DNA of 64,000 nt from Cunninghamia lanceolata (GCA_027924645.1 BSBN01001752.1:11240001-11304000), one strand, 5' to 3'; counted from the stretch's first letter, positions 49,793 to 61,276 are shown. Notes: a model not told the origin generated them from the letters alone. A program made the numbers and translations.

Positions 49793-51690
49793 CTATGCAT
49801 TTACCTTTGGAAATCCTAGATTATTACTTGCCTTGGGATCAGGAGGTGTGTTAAAATTATTTGGGGGCAAGGAACTGGTTAATGGACTAGTAGGTCTGTT
49901 GGAATTACTTCTCAGATTATAATTGTGCTTACCCTGATATTGCTGCTGGTAAGCATGCACCTCTTCAGGCTCATTGGATGGCTCGTTCTCATCTTCAAAG
50001 GGGAAAATGTAATTTGACTCAAAAGCCATGGCAGATCCTTCACATGCCAGGTTGTAATTCTGGTGAGATGACACAGTCTGCTGATGAGGTTGATTAGTAT
50101 AACTTTCTAATACAAATGCTGAGTCATATCCACAAGGGACAATTTCATTTCCCTCCACTCGAGGTGGATTTCCAGAAGTATTAGACACTTATGTCTAGAA
50201 AATGCTAGCAACAATTCTAAATTGTAGACAGTCCAATTCTACATGAGCATTTGTATTGTGTATTCTACACCTATTGGTGAGGGCTGCTTCAACAAGATTG
50301 ACTCTAGTAGTCTGTTTGACTTCAGTAGGTGGTTGATTATCTAAAGGTGATGGTAATGAGCCATTATGTGGTCTAGAGTTCCATACTCTAGGCCGTCTTT
50401 GAGGATTATTATTATTTCCACCATTATTGTTGAAATTATTGTTGTTGTACCCCCTATCAGGATAACTAGGTCTGTCATTGGCATAATTTCTATTCTGATT
50501 AGATTGAGAATAGAAGTTTTGATTTCTCAGATGAGTGACCTCTGTAGTTAGTTTTCTTAGCTGAGTAGAGATTTCTTTGATTTCTTCTTTCTCCTCCTGA
50601 GCTTTAGCCACTACATTTTTAGTTTGAGGCTTGAAGAAAGAGGATCCAGTGTTATTGTTCTGATCCACACCCTGAGGTGTCGGTGCTTGTGCAGGATACT
50701 GTGGCATTTGGCCATTCCCATTAGGAGGTGGCATAATACTCAATGGAGGAACTTGCAAAGGTGTTGGCATGACTGTTGGAGGTATCATAGCTCCCTTAGG
50801 ATATTGCGCAGGATATGTTGGATACATGCCAGGCAATGTAGGGAATGTAATATTTGGAGTAGGAGTAGGCACTAGCTACTGACTAACCTTTATGGCTTCT
50901 TGGAAAGCTTGTGTCAAAGTTGTGATCTGAGGGTGTGCTCTCCTGATGAACATAGAAGTCAAAGGATCTAAGGCTGAATAATAGATACTTCTAGCAGACT
51001 CATCATTTACAACATAGGGAGTTACTAACTTGGACAACATCTTCTGGAACCCAGCATTAAAATTAGTAATAGGCTCATTCTCAAATCTTTTGATTGTAGC
51101 AAATAAGTGAGTTCATGGAAAGATCTATGGGAATTTTGAATCTATCAGTAAAGGCTTTCTCTAGGACATCCCATGATCTGATAGAACCATGACCAAGACT
51201 AGTATACCAATTATAAGCCTCCTTCCCTAAGGAAAAAGGAAATAATCTGCATACAACATCTTGATGTTCTATTCTGGCTCTACGACATGCTTCTTTGAAA
51301 GTTCTGATATGATCATCAGCATCCTGATATGGATGATATTTTGGACAGATTTTGTCTGGATTCTTTGGCAACTCATGATATGCATGAAAGCTCAAAGGTG
51401 ACTCTGCTGCAAAGAAAGACATTGCAACTGGAGGAGGTTGGACCTGAGGCTGAACTTGAGGTTGGACAAGCTGAGATGGCTATCCCTAAGGAGTAATAGG
51501 TAAAGCTATAGGTATTTGCAGACCAATAGGAGTTATAGGAGGACGTTCAGGTGAAGCTCCTGATGCACTAGACCCTGGAGTATGATGGATATCTACAGTC
51601 TTGGGTCTAAATCCCTTGACAGGAATTTCTTCAAAGATTCCACTCAATCTAGACTTGATATTTATCCTGTGAGCCAGGGTTTCTCAAATT
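49793..51690 (-). pseudogene. Ty3/gypsy gag
   Basis: Capsid part: 51422-51081 with YHPYQDADDHIRTFKEACR, CRLFPFSLGKEAYNWYTSL and WDVLEKAFTDRF, the Retrotrans_gag pattern. Similar frame extends upstream to about 51690 as a Pro/Gln-rich leader without a clear Met. A frameshift near 51105 is followed by FENEPITNFNAGFQKML and AHPQITTLTQAFQEAIK. The C-terminal half is Pro/Asn-rich (50872-50195) and carries a C-X2-H-X4-H-X4-C finger (CRIHNTNAHVELDC near 50270-50230), the variant usual in Tat/Athila elements. Stops at 50195 and 50189 precede a hydrophilic tail to 49793. Confidence 0.92.
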
Positions 51691-52116
51691 TAAAGGGACT
51701 TTAGCTGGAAATTTGTAAAGATTGGTTGGAATTTACCAGCAATGACTGTATTTATGGTCAGGATTGGAAATTGACCAAGTATTTATGGAATATTTGCAGC
51801 TATACTACAAATATGAGGTGATTTTAGGTTTGGTAACACTTGCAGGTTGATATCAAGTTTCTAAAGAAAGATACCTCAAAGCTTGGACAAATTCACCTGA
51901 AATAAGACCGATCTTTGCAAATACATGATCTACTATAAAGATTGCAATATTTTTGATCAATTATGAAAAATTTGCAAAGGATTAGCATGTGCAAGTCTGA
52001 AACTATATATCTTCACTTACTGACTAGAAATTCAAAGGTTTCTCAATATTACCTCATTGTTTGCATCATCAATTTGAATAAACTTACTAATGATGAGTTT
52101 CTGATCTCTGATTGGA
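51691..52116 (-). other. 5' leader of the giant element
   Basis: Untranslated region between PBS and gag; no gene is seen. Confidence 0.6.
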
Positions 52117-52133
52117 TGGCCCTCCTAGCGCCA
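52117..52133 (-). other. Primer binding site
   Basis: On the minus strand, TGGCGCTAGGAGGGCCA begins five bases after the CA of the 5' LTR. It has the TGG start complementary to a tRNA CCA tail. It differs from the initiator-Met site of the copia element. I do not assign the tRNA. Confidence 0.75.
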
Positions 52134-52192
52134 ATTTATGTTGATCATGATGTTAGTCATAAACAAACATAGAATAAAAGTACACATTAACC

Positions 52193-52198
52193 TTTATT
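52193..52198 (-). terminator. Polyadenylation signal in the LTR
   Basis: AATAAA on the minus strand, 55 bp before the inner LTR end. It is conserved in the 3' LTR near 37123-37128. Confidence 0.5.
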
Positions 52199-52959
52199 CA
52201 TCTTGAAAGATATGATGAATTTAGAGAATTCATGATCCCAAGTCTCCGGTGATTAGGTCTTAATCTTCTGACGTTACTCAGAGGTTGATGTGTGTTACTG
52301 TTTCCATTTTGGGGCCTTACGTGAATCTCATCTGTAAGATAGTGTTTCCTGTAATGATGCTGCACAGATAATTATTATACACAAGATATACTTCAAATAG
52401 TGTTTCTATCTTTAAATCCTTGCATGATATCTATCATTTTGACATGCTTTAACCTCAAATATGTTGAATATGTTCAGTTATCTACGGGATGTCTGCATAT
52501 TTGTATTATTTACTTAATATTGTCAGTTATTTGCAATTATGATGATGAAATGCTCTGAAATTGAAAGAAATTGAAAAGAATACTTCAAACTAACGTTGAA
52601 CCTTTAGTTATTGAGCCACATACACATCAGATACAGTCATGAAGAGAAGAAATCAAACCATATGTTCACCAAGACATTCCACAGCTAGATACAGTTGATG
52701 CTAACTTCAAAGGAAAAGCATGAAAACAAGACATGTAAGTCGATATGCACTCCAAGCGATGCAGCAAATCATAGCATGTATCAAGAATTCATACATTGAT
52801 TACTCAAGATTTATGATGTATTGTAATCAAGACAGTCTTCTCATTCATTAAGTATGCAAGAACATATATGTATACAACAACTTTGAAATAAGCCCTGAAT
52901 ATTTCAGCAAATAGATTCCAATTAAGTTTCAAATGAATCAAAAAAGGCATCCCTGCACC

Positions 52960-52966
52960 TTTTATA
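52960..52966 (-). promoter_or_regulatory. TATA box for genomic RNA, 5' LTR
   Basis: TATAAAA on the minus strand in a C/T-rich context, 821 bp before the LTR end and downstream of the U3 reading frame. Confidence 0.65.
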
Positions 52967-53136
52967 GAAAAAGGTGAGGGAGTAGTTACAATTGATCTAG
53001 GATCAGGATTTATCTATTAAGATCTACGGTTCATATTTCATTGACCAAGTCAACTCCTTTAACGTGGCACAGGTTGCCAGCTGGAAACCATCTAGGTAAC
53101 TCATATTTTCCTAAGTACCTGATGCATGTATTCCTT

Positions 53137-56100
53137 TTATGGTGCATCTTCATCAGGTTCTTCATCACCATCTCCATCGTCATGATCATCACTTTCATCT
53201 GTTTCAATATCCTCCTGATGACTATCTCTTTGTATATGGATCTGCATGGATATCCTGATATTTTCATATGCTTGCACAATCTTTTCTACTTCGCCGCCAT
53301 CTTGAGTTCTTGCTTTGGTGATGGCATGTTTATGCATTTGATATTTGCTCCGGAGGGCTTCTAACTTATTCCTCTTGCTGCTCAAAGTTTCATTATAACT
53401 CTCCACTCTGACCTTTATTCTCATTACTTTATCCATTACTTCTTCTGTCAGGTGGTTCAAAGGGTCATTAGCTACCAGCTGGAAATTACTATGTAGAGCT
53501 TTAATTGCAAACTCTTCATCTTGATTTTCAATCTTCCCTTCTACTTTCCCTTCTAAGGTCTCCAAGACCTCTGCTTCATAAGACATCTTATCATGTAGCT
53601 TCATACTGATGTTTCTCAGTTTACTGTTGCATCTCTTTAGCACATCACACTCAAACCTGATGTCTTTATTCTAGATATCAATCAATATGGCTGTGTTATT
53701 GTTTAGTACTTGATTATTTATAAGAATTTGAGGGTCAATGCTTCTTATTTCATCTAAAGCACTTAAGGCTTTCTCCATTTGAAATGACCTCTTCTCGGTC
53801 TCCATCTGTAGTTTATCCACCCTCCTCCTGGAGGTACCTAAAGAATTCCACCTCTTCAAAGAAGCTTTTACCACTTCCTCAGGTCCATCGAGCGCAGATG
53901 ACATCCATTTTAACATTATTACTGATTCATGTCTCATAAGGTTCAACCTGTTGACTTCCTCCTGAGAAATTGCAGTCAATGGGACTGCTCGATCACTTGA
54001 TATATCATCAGGATTAATTAACCTCTTTATATAGGCATGTAGCTGAGCAATATGCTTTTTATGCTACTTATTTTTCTCCTTCTCTCTCTTTATCTTCTAG
54101 GTCAAAGAATCAATAATGTCTTTCCCCTCTTGACTTTCCTGGTCTTCATTAGCAAATCCTAGATCTACTGTGGTAATCTGGAATTCTTCCAGAGTAATCG
54201 TGCGTCTTTCTTTCTCGACTGTGGGGAGTGCTATTTGGGCAGTTCTCCTGCCTGTATCATGATCTCTTCTAATGGAAAAAGTTAATCTTTCCTTCCTCTT
54301 AGGCTTTATTAGAGTTTTCGAAAACAATGTAGATATCTCAAATTCTTGAATTTCAAAATTGGGTTCTGTACTTATCTCCTTTTCCAGCCAGGGAGGAACT
54401 TGGTCACTAGATCCTGGATGTCCACCATCAACATCATGTACACCTTGAACTCCAGTATCTGTTATCACCCTTTGCGGTGAAGGTGACCTTCTTATTTCCT
54501 CCTCATGATGCTCTTCATGAGGGTGATCTTGTGATGCTTCCTCTTGTTGAGGAATCTCTTCTTTCGGAGGGTGATCCTGCTGATCATCTGCATGTTTATC
54601 ATGATCCTGATCTTTTACTTCCTCCAGGGGTATCTCATCCACTTTAGTATTTTCCTCATCTAGAGGTACATTGGTATCCGTGGATATTATTTTATCTGAC
54701 TTAGGTGCTTCCACTTGATCTTGCATTGCATCTTGCTCTACACCTGATGTATCTACCTCTTGAGCCTTTAGGTCATCATGACTTGATGTTTCTTTATCTC
54801 CTGAGGTTTCTCTATCCTTTGGCCGAAATTTGACTATTTTGGGTTCAGTTGATATTTCTTGCTGTTGCTGACCCATACCTGGAGCTTTATCCTCCACTTC
54901 CATCTGTTTAACTTCTTCAACATTTTCTGTTCTTTCAGGTGTACCTGCTATATTTTTAGGATTTACATCCTCTACATATGTTAAGTCTATTGTTGCAAGA
55001 CTTGTCACCTGATCAACTAATGCATCCAGCCCTATTTGTTGTGCAATATTTTCTGGGCTCTTTTCTTTCTCTTGTTCTACCTGCTTCATTTCTTCTAACA
55101 CCGCTTGTACTGCTGGGGTTCCATGAGGAGTTATGTGGGTGTTAGCAACAAGTGTTTCCATTGGCTGAGAAGTTACATTTTGCACTACCTCATCATTAGA
55201 TAGGTCTACAGTCTCCTCCAGTGAGACATGACCGCTTTGTACTGCTCTTGAGGTTTCTTTCCTTTGTTCCTCAGCCCTCTCAGTCTTGAACTTGACTATG
55301 GTAGGAAGGGGCATATTATGTTGTAGCTCTTTTCTGAACACTTCACTACCTGCCCCTCTTAGCATTATGGGGTCTTGTTTTATTTCACCTCTCATTGAAG
55401 TTCTTTGTTTCTTAGGTGTGGATACCATCACCTGAGGTGTTTTTCTCTTTCTGGTGAGGGATGTAGGGTCTTCTTATTCTTCAGAATCCTCATCTAAAGG
55501 GATATCCTCCTCTATATTCTTCTGTGATGTCTGACCCTCCTCATATGAATCAGTAGGTTGTGCAGCTAGCCTCTGGATTCTTTTAGCCTTTTGTTTATCC
55601 AAGGGAGGTGGTGCGGATGATGCTAATACTTGTCCCGATCCTGATGCACCTTCAGTTGGCACTTCTATTCTTTCAATTATGACCCCTTTGGGTTCAGTAT
55701 CAATCTTCTTACTTCTTGGAGGTCTCTTGCTTTTATCAGGAGGTGGTACTCTCTCTCCTTTAGATTTTATCTTCTCAATCAGGAAATCATCATACTCATC
55801 ATCAGGAATTTCCTGTCTTTTCTTCTTATTATCCACTATAAGGGCTACACCCTTCTTCTTCAGTGTATTTATTTGTTCATTGACCCATGCTTGGGTCAAC
55901 TGCAATATTCTTCTTGTGAATGGATCTGAGGAAATGTCCTCTGGTATGGTAAGATCTGGCACTGATATTGTATCATTGTATATCTTCTTTTCCTCATATT
56001 CATCTGCCATTATTTTACAATCATCCTTCTTCAATTGGATAGGTATTGAGATGCAGTCAAAAGTCCTTATCTGGTTAAGGGTTAGCCTTTGATATCTTTT

Positions 56101-57450
56101 TCTTCTGGCTTCAGCCTCATCTTCATAATCTACCCAAAAATCTTCAAGATTCCTCTGATGGATGGGCTTCCCCGTAATCTTCTGCATCCTCCCATATGGA
56201 TCATATGACCTGGCCAAACGGAAAGACTATAATTGCATCATTGTCAAGCTAGCTATGCCTTTATTAATGTTATCAGAATCTGGGCACATATACCAGCCCA
56301 TTGTAACTGGAAACAATACTGGTGGAAGCTTGTTACTTGCTTTGTAAGCATCCAGTATTGTAGCCACTTGCCTCATAAACTCCATCAAAACTACTGCATC
56401 AGTGGGGTATCTTGGAAGCATGAGGGGTTGACCTTCAAAACCCTCAATTCTTATATAAGAGAATGTTGCATACTAAATAAACCAGGCTCCATGCCTGTAT
56501 ATGATCTCTTGAGCTTCCATGCTCAATCTTTTAGTTCTGTCCTCCTCTATTGTTCTGACTAGATGCATTGAAAATGCATCATTTACTAATTTGTAGTCCT
56601 GGAGGTAATTCTACCTTTGCAGCTGGGGATAATGATCCCAGATGTGAGCATCATTGGTGTTGCCACCAATCTTTCCTTTTGTTGTCAATGCATCAAATGT
56701 ACCTTTGTAGGCACACAAATAAACTATGTAGGAAGTCATATAAAAAGAACATTTTGAACCTCCCAGGTTCATGAGTTGATCATACAGGGCATCGCTTATC
56801 ATCTTGGCCCGCAATGGCTTGTTCTCAGTGTAGAGGGACATTAGGATGACGCCATACATCCAGTCCTTGAAGCTTCCAGCATTTGGTTGGCCCGTTGGTC
56901 GACTGAGTAGGGTGATCATATATTTGTATTCCTCATCGAAATCAAACTTATACAGATGTACCGGCAATTTGGCAGCTGCAGGATAAGGACTATTTCTCGC
57001 CCTCCATTGGTACATTCTCTTCCAGGTAGTCTTCTTGCTATTCTCATATTCTACTTCTAGTTTCTTAAAATCCATGCTAACAACCTTCTTTCCCAGTGGC
57101 AGATTGAAGGTAGCGGCAAGGCCCTTGATAGATAGATCTGCATATACTCTGCCATGCTTTTTCACCTTCCTTGTGTGTGGATTATAATTTCTAGCACATT
57201 CAATAACTAACTCAGGAGCCCCCATGGAATATGGGAAACCAGTTGCATTCCACATTCTAGATACAAACACGGAGTCCAGCAAGGTACTATTATTCTTTTC
57301 ATCACTCATTTTAGCCAACCATGCCGCTAAATCTGTACTTCCTTGATGTGTATCTCCTATAACTCCATATTTAAATTGCACACCCTTAGGTTGAGCAAAC
57401 ATCGGTTTAACGAATTCAGCTTCGGACTTAAACAACCTCTTGTTCGCCAT
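53137..57450 (-). pseudogene. U3-encoded ORF protein (about 1,437 codons), 5' LTR copy
   Basis: From ATG 57450 to TAA 53137-53139 every part lies in one frame with no frameshift. Seven in-frame stops interrupt it: 56611, 56473, 56227, 55474, 54097, 54064 and 53671 (lowest base of each codon). Residues 1 to about 490 form a globular region with a GRVYADLSIKGLAATFNLP block near residue 100 and an LEDFW block near 56145. About 490-1130 is a charged linker, Lys-rich (KKKRQ, SKRPPRSKK), then acidic and Glu/Gln/His-rich. About 1150-1400 is predicted by eye to be coiled coil, and the end is Asp/Glu-rich (DESDDHDDGDGDEEPDED). No signal peptide or membrane segment is evident. The role is unknown. It is not gag or pol, which are separate in this element. 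Confidence 0.92.
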
Positions 57451-57519
57451 GATTTCCTATAATGAACAAGAACTTGTCTTACAATTTGATATCTCATCAT
57501 GCATGCACATACATTACAC

Positions 57520-57526
57520 CTTTATA
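57520..57526 (-). promoter_or_regulatory. TATA box 70 bp before the U3 ORF, 5' LTR
   Basis: TATAAAG on the minus strand, with ATG 70 bp downstream; this predicts a leader of about 40 nt. It is identical in position in the other LTR (42459-42465). Confidence 0.6.
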
Positions 57527-57989
57527 GCATCATGTATATATATATATTAAATAGAACATACAACCTCAAATCAGTGACATTATACTACCTGGATATGTAG
57601 AGAATGACAGGATGAAGGTTTCAAATTACTTACTTGATACGTTTGTCCTCTTGAATTATGCTGATGATTACGGAGTGAATTTAAATACCGTTGTTGATCC
57701 CACGTCTTGTTCTCAGCAAGCTGTATGCTTCAACAGGTAGTTCTTATGAGGGTTTGAGAACTCGGCTCTACAACTTATCGTTTCTTCATAAGGTAAGAGT
57801 ATAATGACGTAAATTCATTTTAAATCCATTCATCTGGTCACTTAGGGCAAAATCTGATTGAATTGATCTTAATCATTGATTTACTGCATGGAAATCTCTA
57901 GATGTTGCCAAGTGTTATCATCGCACTAGCAATCAGCGGGAACCACCTACTGCATTAATGTCATTAATTGTTGCGCGGTAAGAAGAGGA

Positions 57990-58400
57990 GGATGATTTTT
58001 CAAAATATCAGGTGATATTGAGAATATCCGGCTATGTTTTAAAATCAAGGTATGTTCTAAATGTCGGGTGATGTATGGAAATGTCGTGAGATGTTTTGAA
58101 TATGATGACCCCCTGAACTAAAGTGACCTTCTCAGACTATCAGGATGATGTCATCCTTATAATGACTTGATTTATCATTATAACACCATGACATCATTGC
58201 CATGTTTGTTAGATGGGGTGATATTCAGAAATATACCTCCGCGAGGTAAAGAGGAGGATGATGTCATCATCAGGGTGATTCTTTGTTGTTTGGGATTTGA
58301 TGATGTCATTAGGATAATTGACTCTAGGGTGATATTTTGTGATAGGGTGATATTCTAAATATCAGGTGATATTCTGAATATGACCCCCGCAAAATATATG
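57990..58400 (-). repeat. U3 repeat array, 5' LTR
   Basis: The counterpart of 42940-43380 with fewer 'ggtgatatt' units (58325-58385 is the shortened part). The TGACGTCA of the other LTR reads TGATGTCA here (near 58301). Confidence 0.75.
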
Positions 58401-58832
58401 ACATTGTTCGATGGGTAAGTATCACTACCACTTAAAATTGACGTCCGCATGTCGCGAACTGCATGATTTATCGGGTGATAAAATTGGATTAGGGTGATCT
58501 TTTATAATATGACTGTTGTTAAGAAATATGATCCTCCCCTTTAAATATCAGGTTTGACCAGGACTTTGACCGTTCATAACTTTCACACCCTAAGGAATAT
58601 CAGGGTGATCCAAAAAGCAAACCTGCATGAAATTTTGTAATCTATCCAATCATGAGGTTATTGTCATGAAATATTAACTTTGAAAAAACTTACCTCCTCA
58701 TGATGATTTACCCAGCCCCCTTTATGCAAGATCATATGCCTTACTTTCTTTTACCAGACCGCCAGCAAGCAGAAACACAGGCCAAGCCAAACAAAAGGTT
58801 GGGTCCCTATTTTGTCAAGTCAAAATGGGGCG

Positions 58833-58852
58833 TGTTGTGCAACTGCACAACA
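58833..58852. repeat. Palindromic LTR terminus
   Basis: TGTTGTGCAACTGCACAACA: 9-bp perfect arms with two central bases. The 3' LTR has the same at 43815-43834 with one change. The element ends also share TGTTG/CAACA as inverted termini. Confidence 0.9.
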
Positions 58853-58857
58853 CATAT
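58853..58857. other. Target-site duplication, right copy
   Basis: CATAT, identical to 37064-37068. Confidence 0.93.
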
Positions 58858-59117
58858 TAATTAGTTAATTCATCTATCTTCATCATATTCCCCATATTAA
58901 TTAAATAATTCAAATTATTTCATTAAGCTAATTTCCCTCCATAATTTAATTAAATAAATTCAAATACTCCATTCCCTCCAAATAAATAAAACTCAAATAT
59001 TTTATTTATTTATCCATTTGCACATAAAATTAAATAATTAATTTATTTAATTTCCCTATTTTCCCCTCTCACCATGATTTCCTCTCATCACTATGATCAC
59101 TCTCAATCAAAATACTT

Positions 59118-59245
59118 AACATGTCAATCAAATCAGTTGACTCAATCAATTTTGTTAACAATCCAATCAATCTAGTTAACAAATCAATCAATTTTGTTAA
59201 AAATCCAATCAATTCAGTCAATTGTTCAATCAAATCTGTTAGCTC
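59118..59245. repeat. Short tandem repeat of 'atcaatcaattttgttaac' type
   Basis: Five to six degenerate units of roughly 21-27 bp, several with GTTAAC. The Leu/Ile-rich minus-strand frame across it is an artefact of the repeat. Confidence 0.75.
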
Positions 59246-60279
59246 CCATGATTCATGAGGTGACAAGGAAACTTTTCACTCTCTCATTCATTTGAATCCT
59301 CTCATCCAATTCTAGCCATTGATTTCTCTGATCATTCTCCACCATTGATCTTCATTTCTAAAAGTCTATAAATGAAATGTCTTCCAAACCTCTCATTCAT
59401 CTCTCATTTTTGTAAACTTATGTTGTTGCTATTCAAATCATTCATTTTGGGAGATCAAGGTTATGCTAATTTGATAAAGCAATCCACATATCCAAATATC
59501 AAAGGAGCAAATACATTGGAATTGGGTGCATTCCAATACACTTGATCAATGAGGTGAATTTGTGTGCAAAGGAAGGTATATTGATGTTTGATTTGATTTC
59601 TTTTGTTTTTCTTTGAGGTTGAATTGCATATTTTGTCCTTCACAAGGAGTTTTAATAGTGTTTCTCTAATACCCACACATGAAGCACCATCCATGTCTTT
59701 TGCCATCTCCCATATGCACAAAAGCTAGGATCAAAAATCTGGGTTCAAATTTTCTTTTTATAGGTAGGCTGAGAAATTGTTGATCCTATCACTTTAATGT
59801 AAAAAATTGTATACTTGTTGTGCCAAATCAATTTTTTTTGCTTCATTAAGGCATTTTGTCAGAGTTTGGAAAATCTGTCGTGAAAAAGTCAAAATTTCTA
59901 AAAATAGATGTCAATTTTAGGTTTTCTGGGTTTCTTGAGATATAGATGTTAACAAATTTTCTAAAATTAGAAAGTTTTTAAAAATGGAATCTCTGATTTA
60001 GGAGTCTTGCCTGATTCTGATTAGCTGATATTGCTTCACAATCAAAGTGCTCCAGACAGAATCTGCAAAAGGTCAAGTTTTCTCTACTAGGTCAATTCTT
60101 CCTTTTCAGAAGATGAAGCATGAACTCTGAGGCCATTAATAAAGTTCATTTGCCAGGGGTCATATTCAAGATTTTAGTGTTGTTCAAAGGGTGAAGAACT
60201 GTTGAGCAACCGATGAACGATGAAGAATGAAAATGAAGCATGATGAATCTGGAAAACAAAGAAAAGTTGAAAGAAGCCA

Positions 60280-60950
60280 AAATTTGGCTAAGTCTAGGTT
60301 TCTAGGGGTGCCCATTTTGTCCAGAGATAGTGTTTTTTGCATTTTCTTGGAAAATGTTAAAAAGGACCTCGTCAGCTCACTTCCAGGTGGTTAAAATCAG
60401 TCAAATTCAGTCAACAAGCTCATAAAAGCTGGGATTCATCTCAGATATGCTCAGGCTATCTAGTCCACCCTTCATCCAGTGATAGTTGTCTGATAGATCA
60501 TGGGAATCGATGATAGAGAGCAGCTATCGGCACATGAAACCAGGAAACTACAAAAAAAGTTGAAAATTATCAAAATTTTCTAAGGCTTGAAAACCCAGGC
60601 GCCCCTGGAGGCTAGGGGCACCTAGTCTTCTGAGAGTTAGATTATTTTTCATTTTTTCCTAGAAAATTACAAATCTTCCTTCGTTAGCTTGGTCAGATTC
60701 ATAGAAAATCAATCTGATCTAGTTTCCAAGGTAGGTAGAAGGTATAATCAATTCAGTTTTCATTAGGCTTGCCTGATTGCCTAACCATCAGTATCAGTTT
60801 TTCTCAAACAAGAGAGATTCAACATCCAAACAGGGGCCCACGGTCACCGGAACGCGCACGAAAAATGAAAAGTGAGCAAAAATTGAAAATCTCAAAAAAT
60901 TGGCTAAGGCATGAGATCCTAGGCACCCATGTCCAGTCAAGGTGCTTGGG
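60280..60950. repeat. Three degenerate units of about 310 bp
   Basis: Similar blocks start near 60285, 60580 and 60895. Each has 'ttggctaaggc', then a 'gggcaccc/gggcgccc' word and, about 60 bp later, 'gaaaatt/gaaaatg' followed by a 'cagctcacttcc/tagcttggtc' stretch. Confidence 0.55.
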
Positions 60951-61220
60951 TTTTCTAGTGTTAGAAAATGTCTTGCCTCGATAATGCCTCCTTCAGTCGT
61001 TTCCTGATCTTCATCTGGCAATGGTTTCCATAAATCAAAATTGCAGTCAAACGTCGTCAGATCATCAGTTCAAGGCTAGGGATCAAATTAGAATTGATAA
61101 AACTTCAAGATGCCATGATTAGTCATCTTTTTTAGTCAACGATGACAGTTTGACATCTTGTTGAAGTCAGAGGTAGGCCACGCTAGAGTTAGAATGAGTG
61201 CAAAAGTTTCAAAATGAAGG

Positions 61221-61276
61221 AAAATTGGCTAACACTTTTGCATCTTCGAAAATTGGCTAACACTTTTGCATCTTCG
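61221..61276. repeat. Exact 28-bp tandem duplication
   Basis: 61221-61248 and 61249-61276 are identical, including 'ggctaacacttttgcatctt'. Perfect identity among old sequence marks it as recent. Confidence 0.95.

Larger units (their letters stand above)
37069..58852 (-). mobile_element. Complete 21.8-kb Ty3/gypsy LTR retrotransposon with coding LTRs
   Basis: Both ends are defined: TG...CA termini, 5-bp CATAT target duplications, and two long direct repeats (37069-43834, 6,766 bp; 52139-58852, 6,714 bp). The interior of 8,304 bp has PBS, gag, PR, a zinc-knuckle module, an extra RNase H, RT-RNase H and INT in order on the minus strand. A hand comparison of about 310 bp of LTR gives about 12 differences (4%), so it inserted well after the copia elements. 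RT before INT makes it Ty3/gypsy. The extra RNase H and the CX2HX4HX4C gag finger point to the Tat side of the family. Stops and frameshifts in gag-pol make this copy non-autonomous now. Confidence 0.96.
52139..58852 (-). repeat. 5' LTR of the giant element
   Basis: On the minus strand it begins with a near-perfect 20-bp palindrome at 58833-58852 and ends 'catgatcaaca'. U3 (58852 to about 52930) holds the enhancer-like repeats, a TATA box at 57520-57526, the complete reading frame 57450-53137, and the second TATA at 52960-52966. R would run from about 52930 to just past AATAAA at 52193-52198, leaving U5 very short. A 6.7-kb LTR is far above the usual few hundred to 2,000 bp. Confidence 0.96.

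Noticed and set aside
37069..58852. Segmental tandem duplication instead of LTRs
   Set aside because: A 5-bp target duplication, TG/CA ends, a PBS next to one copy and pol between the copies all fit LTRs.
59069..59266. Leu/Ile-rich minus-strand frame, like a membrane or leucine-rich peptide
   Set aside because: It is produced by the short tandem repeat at 59118-59245.
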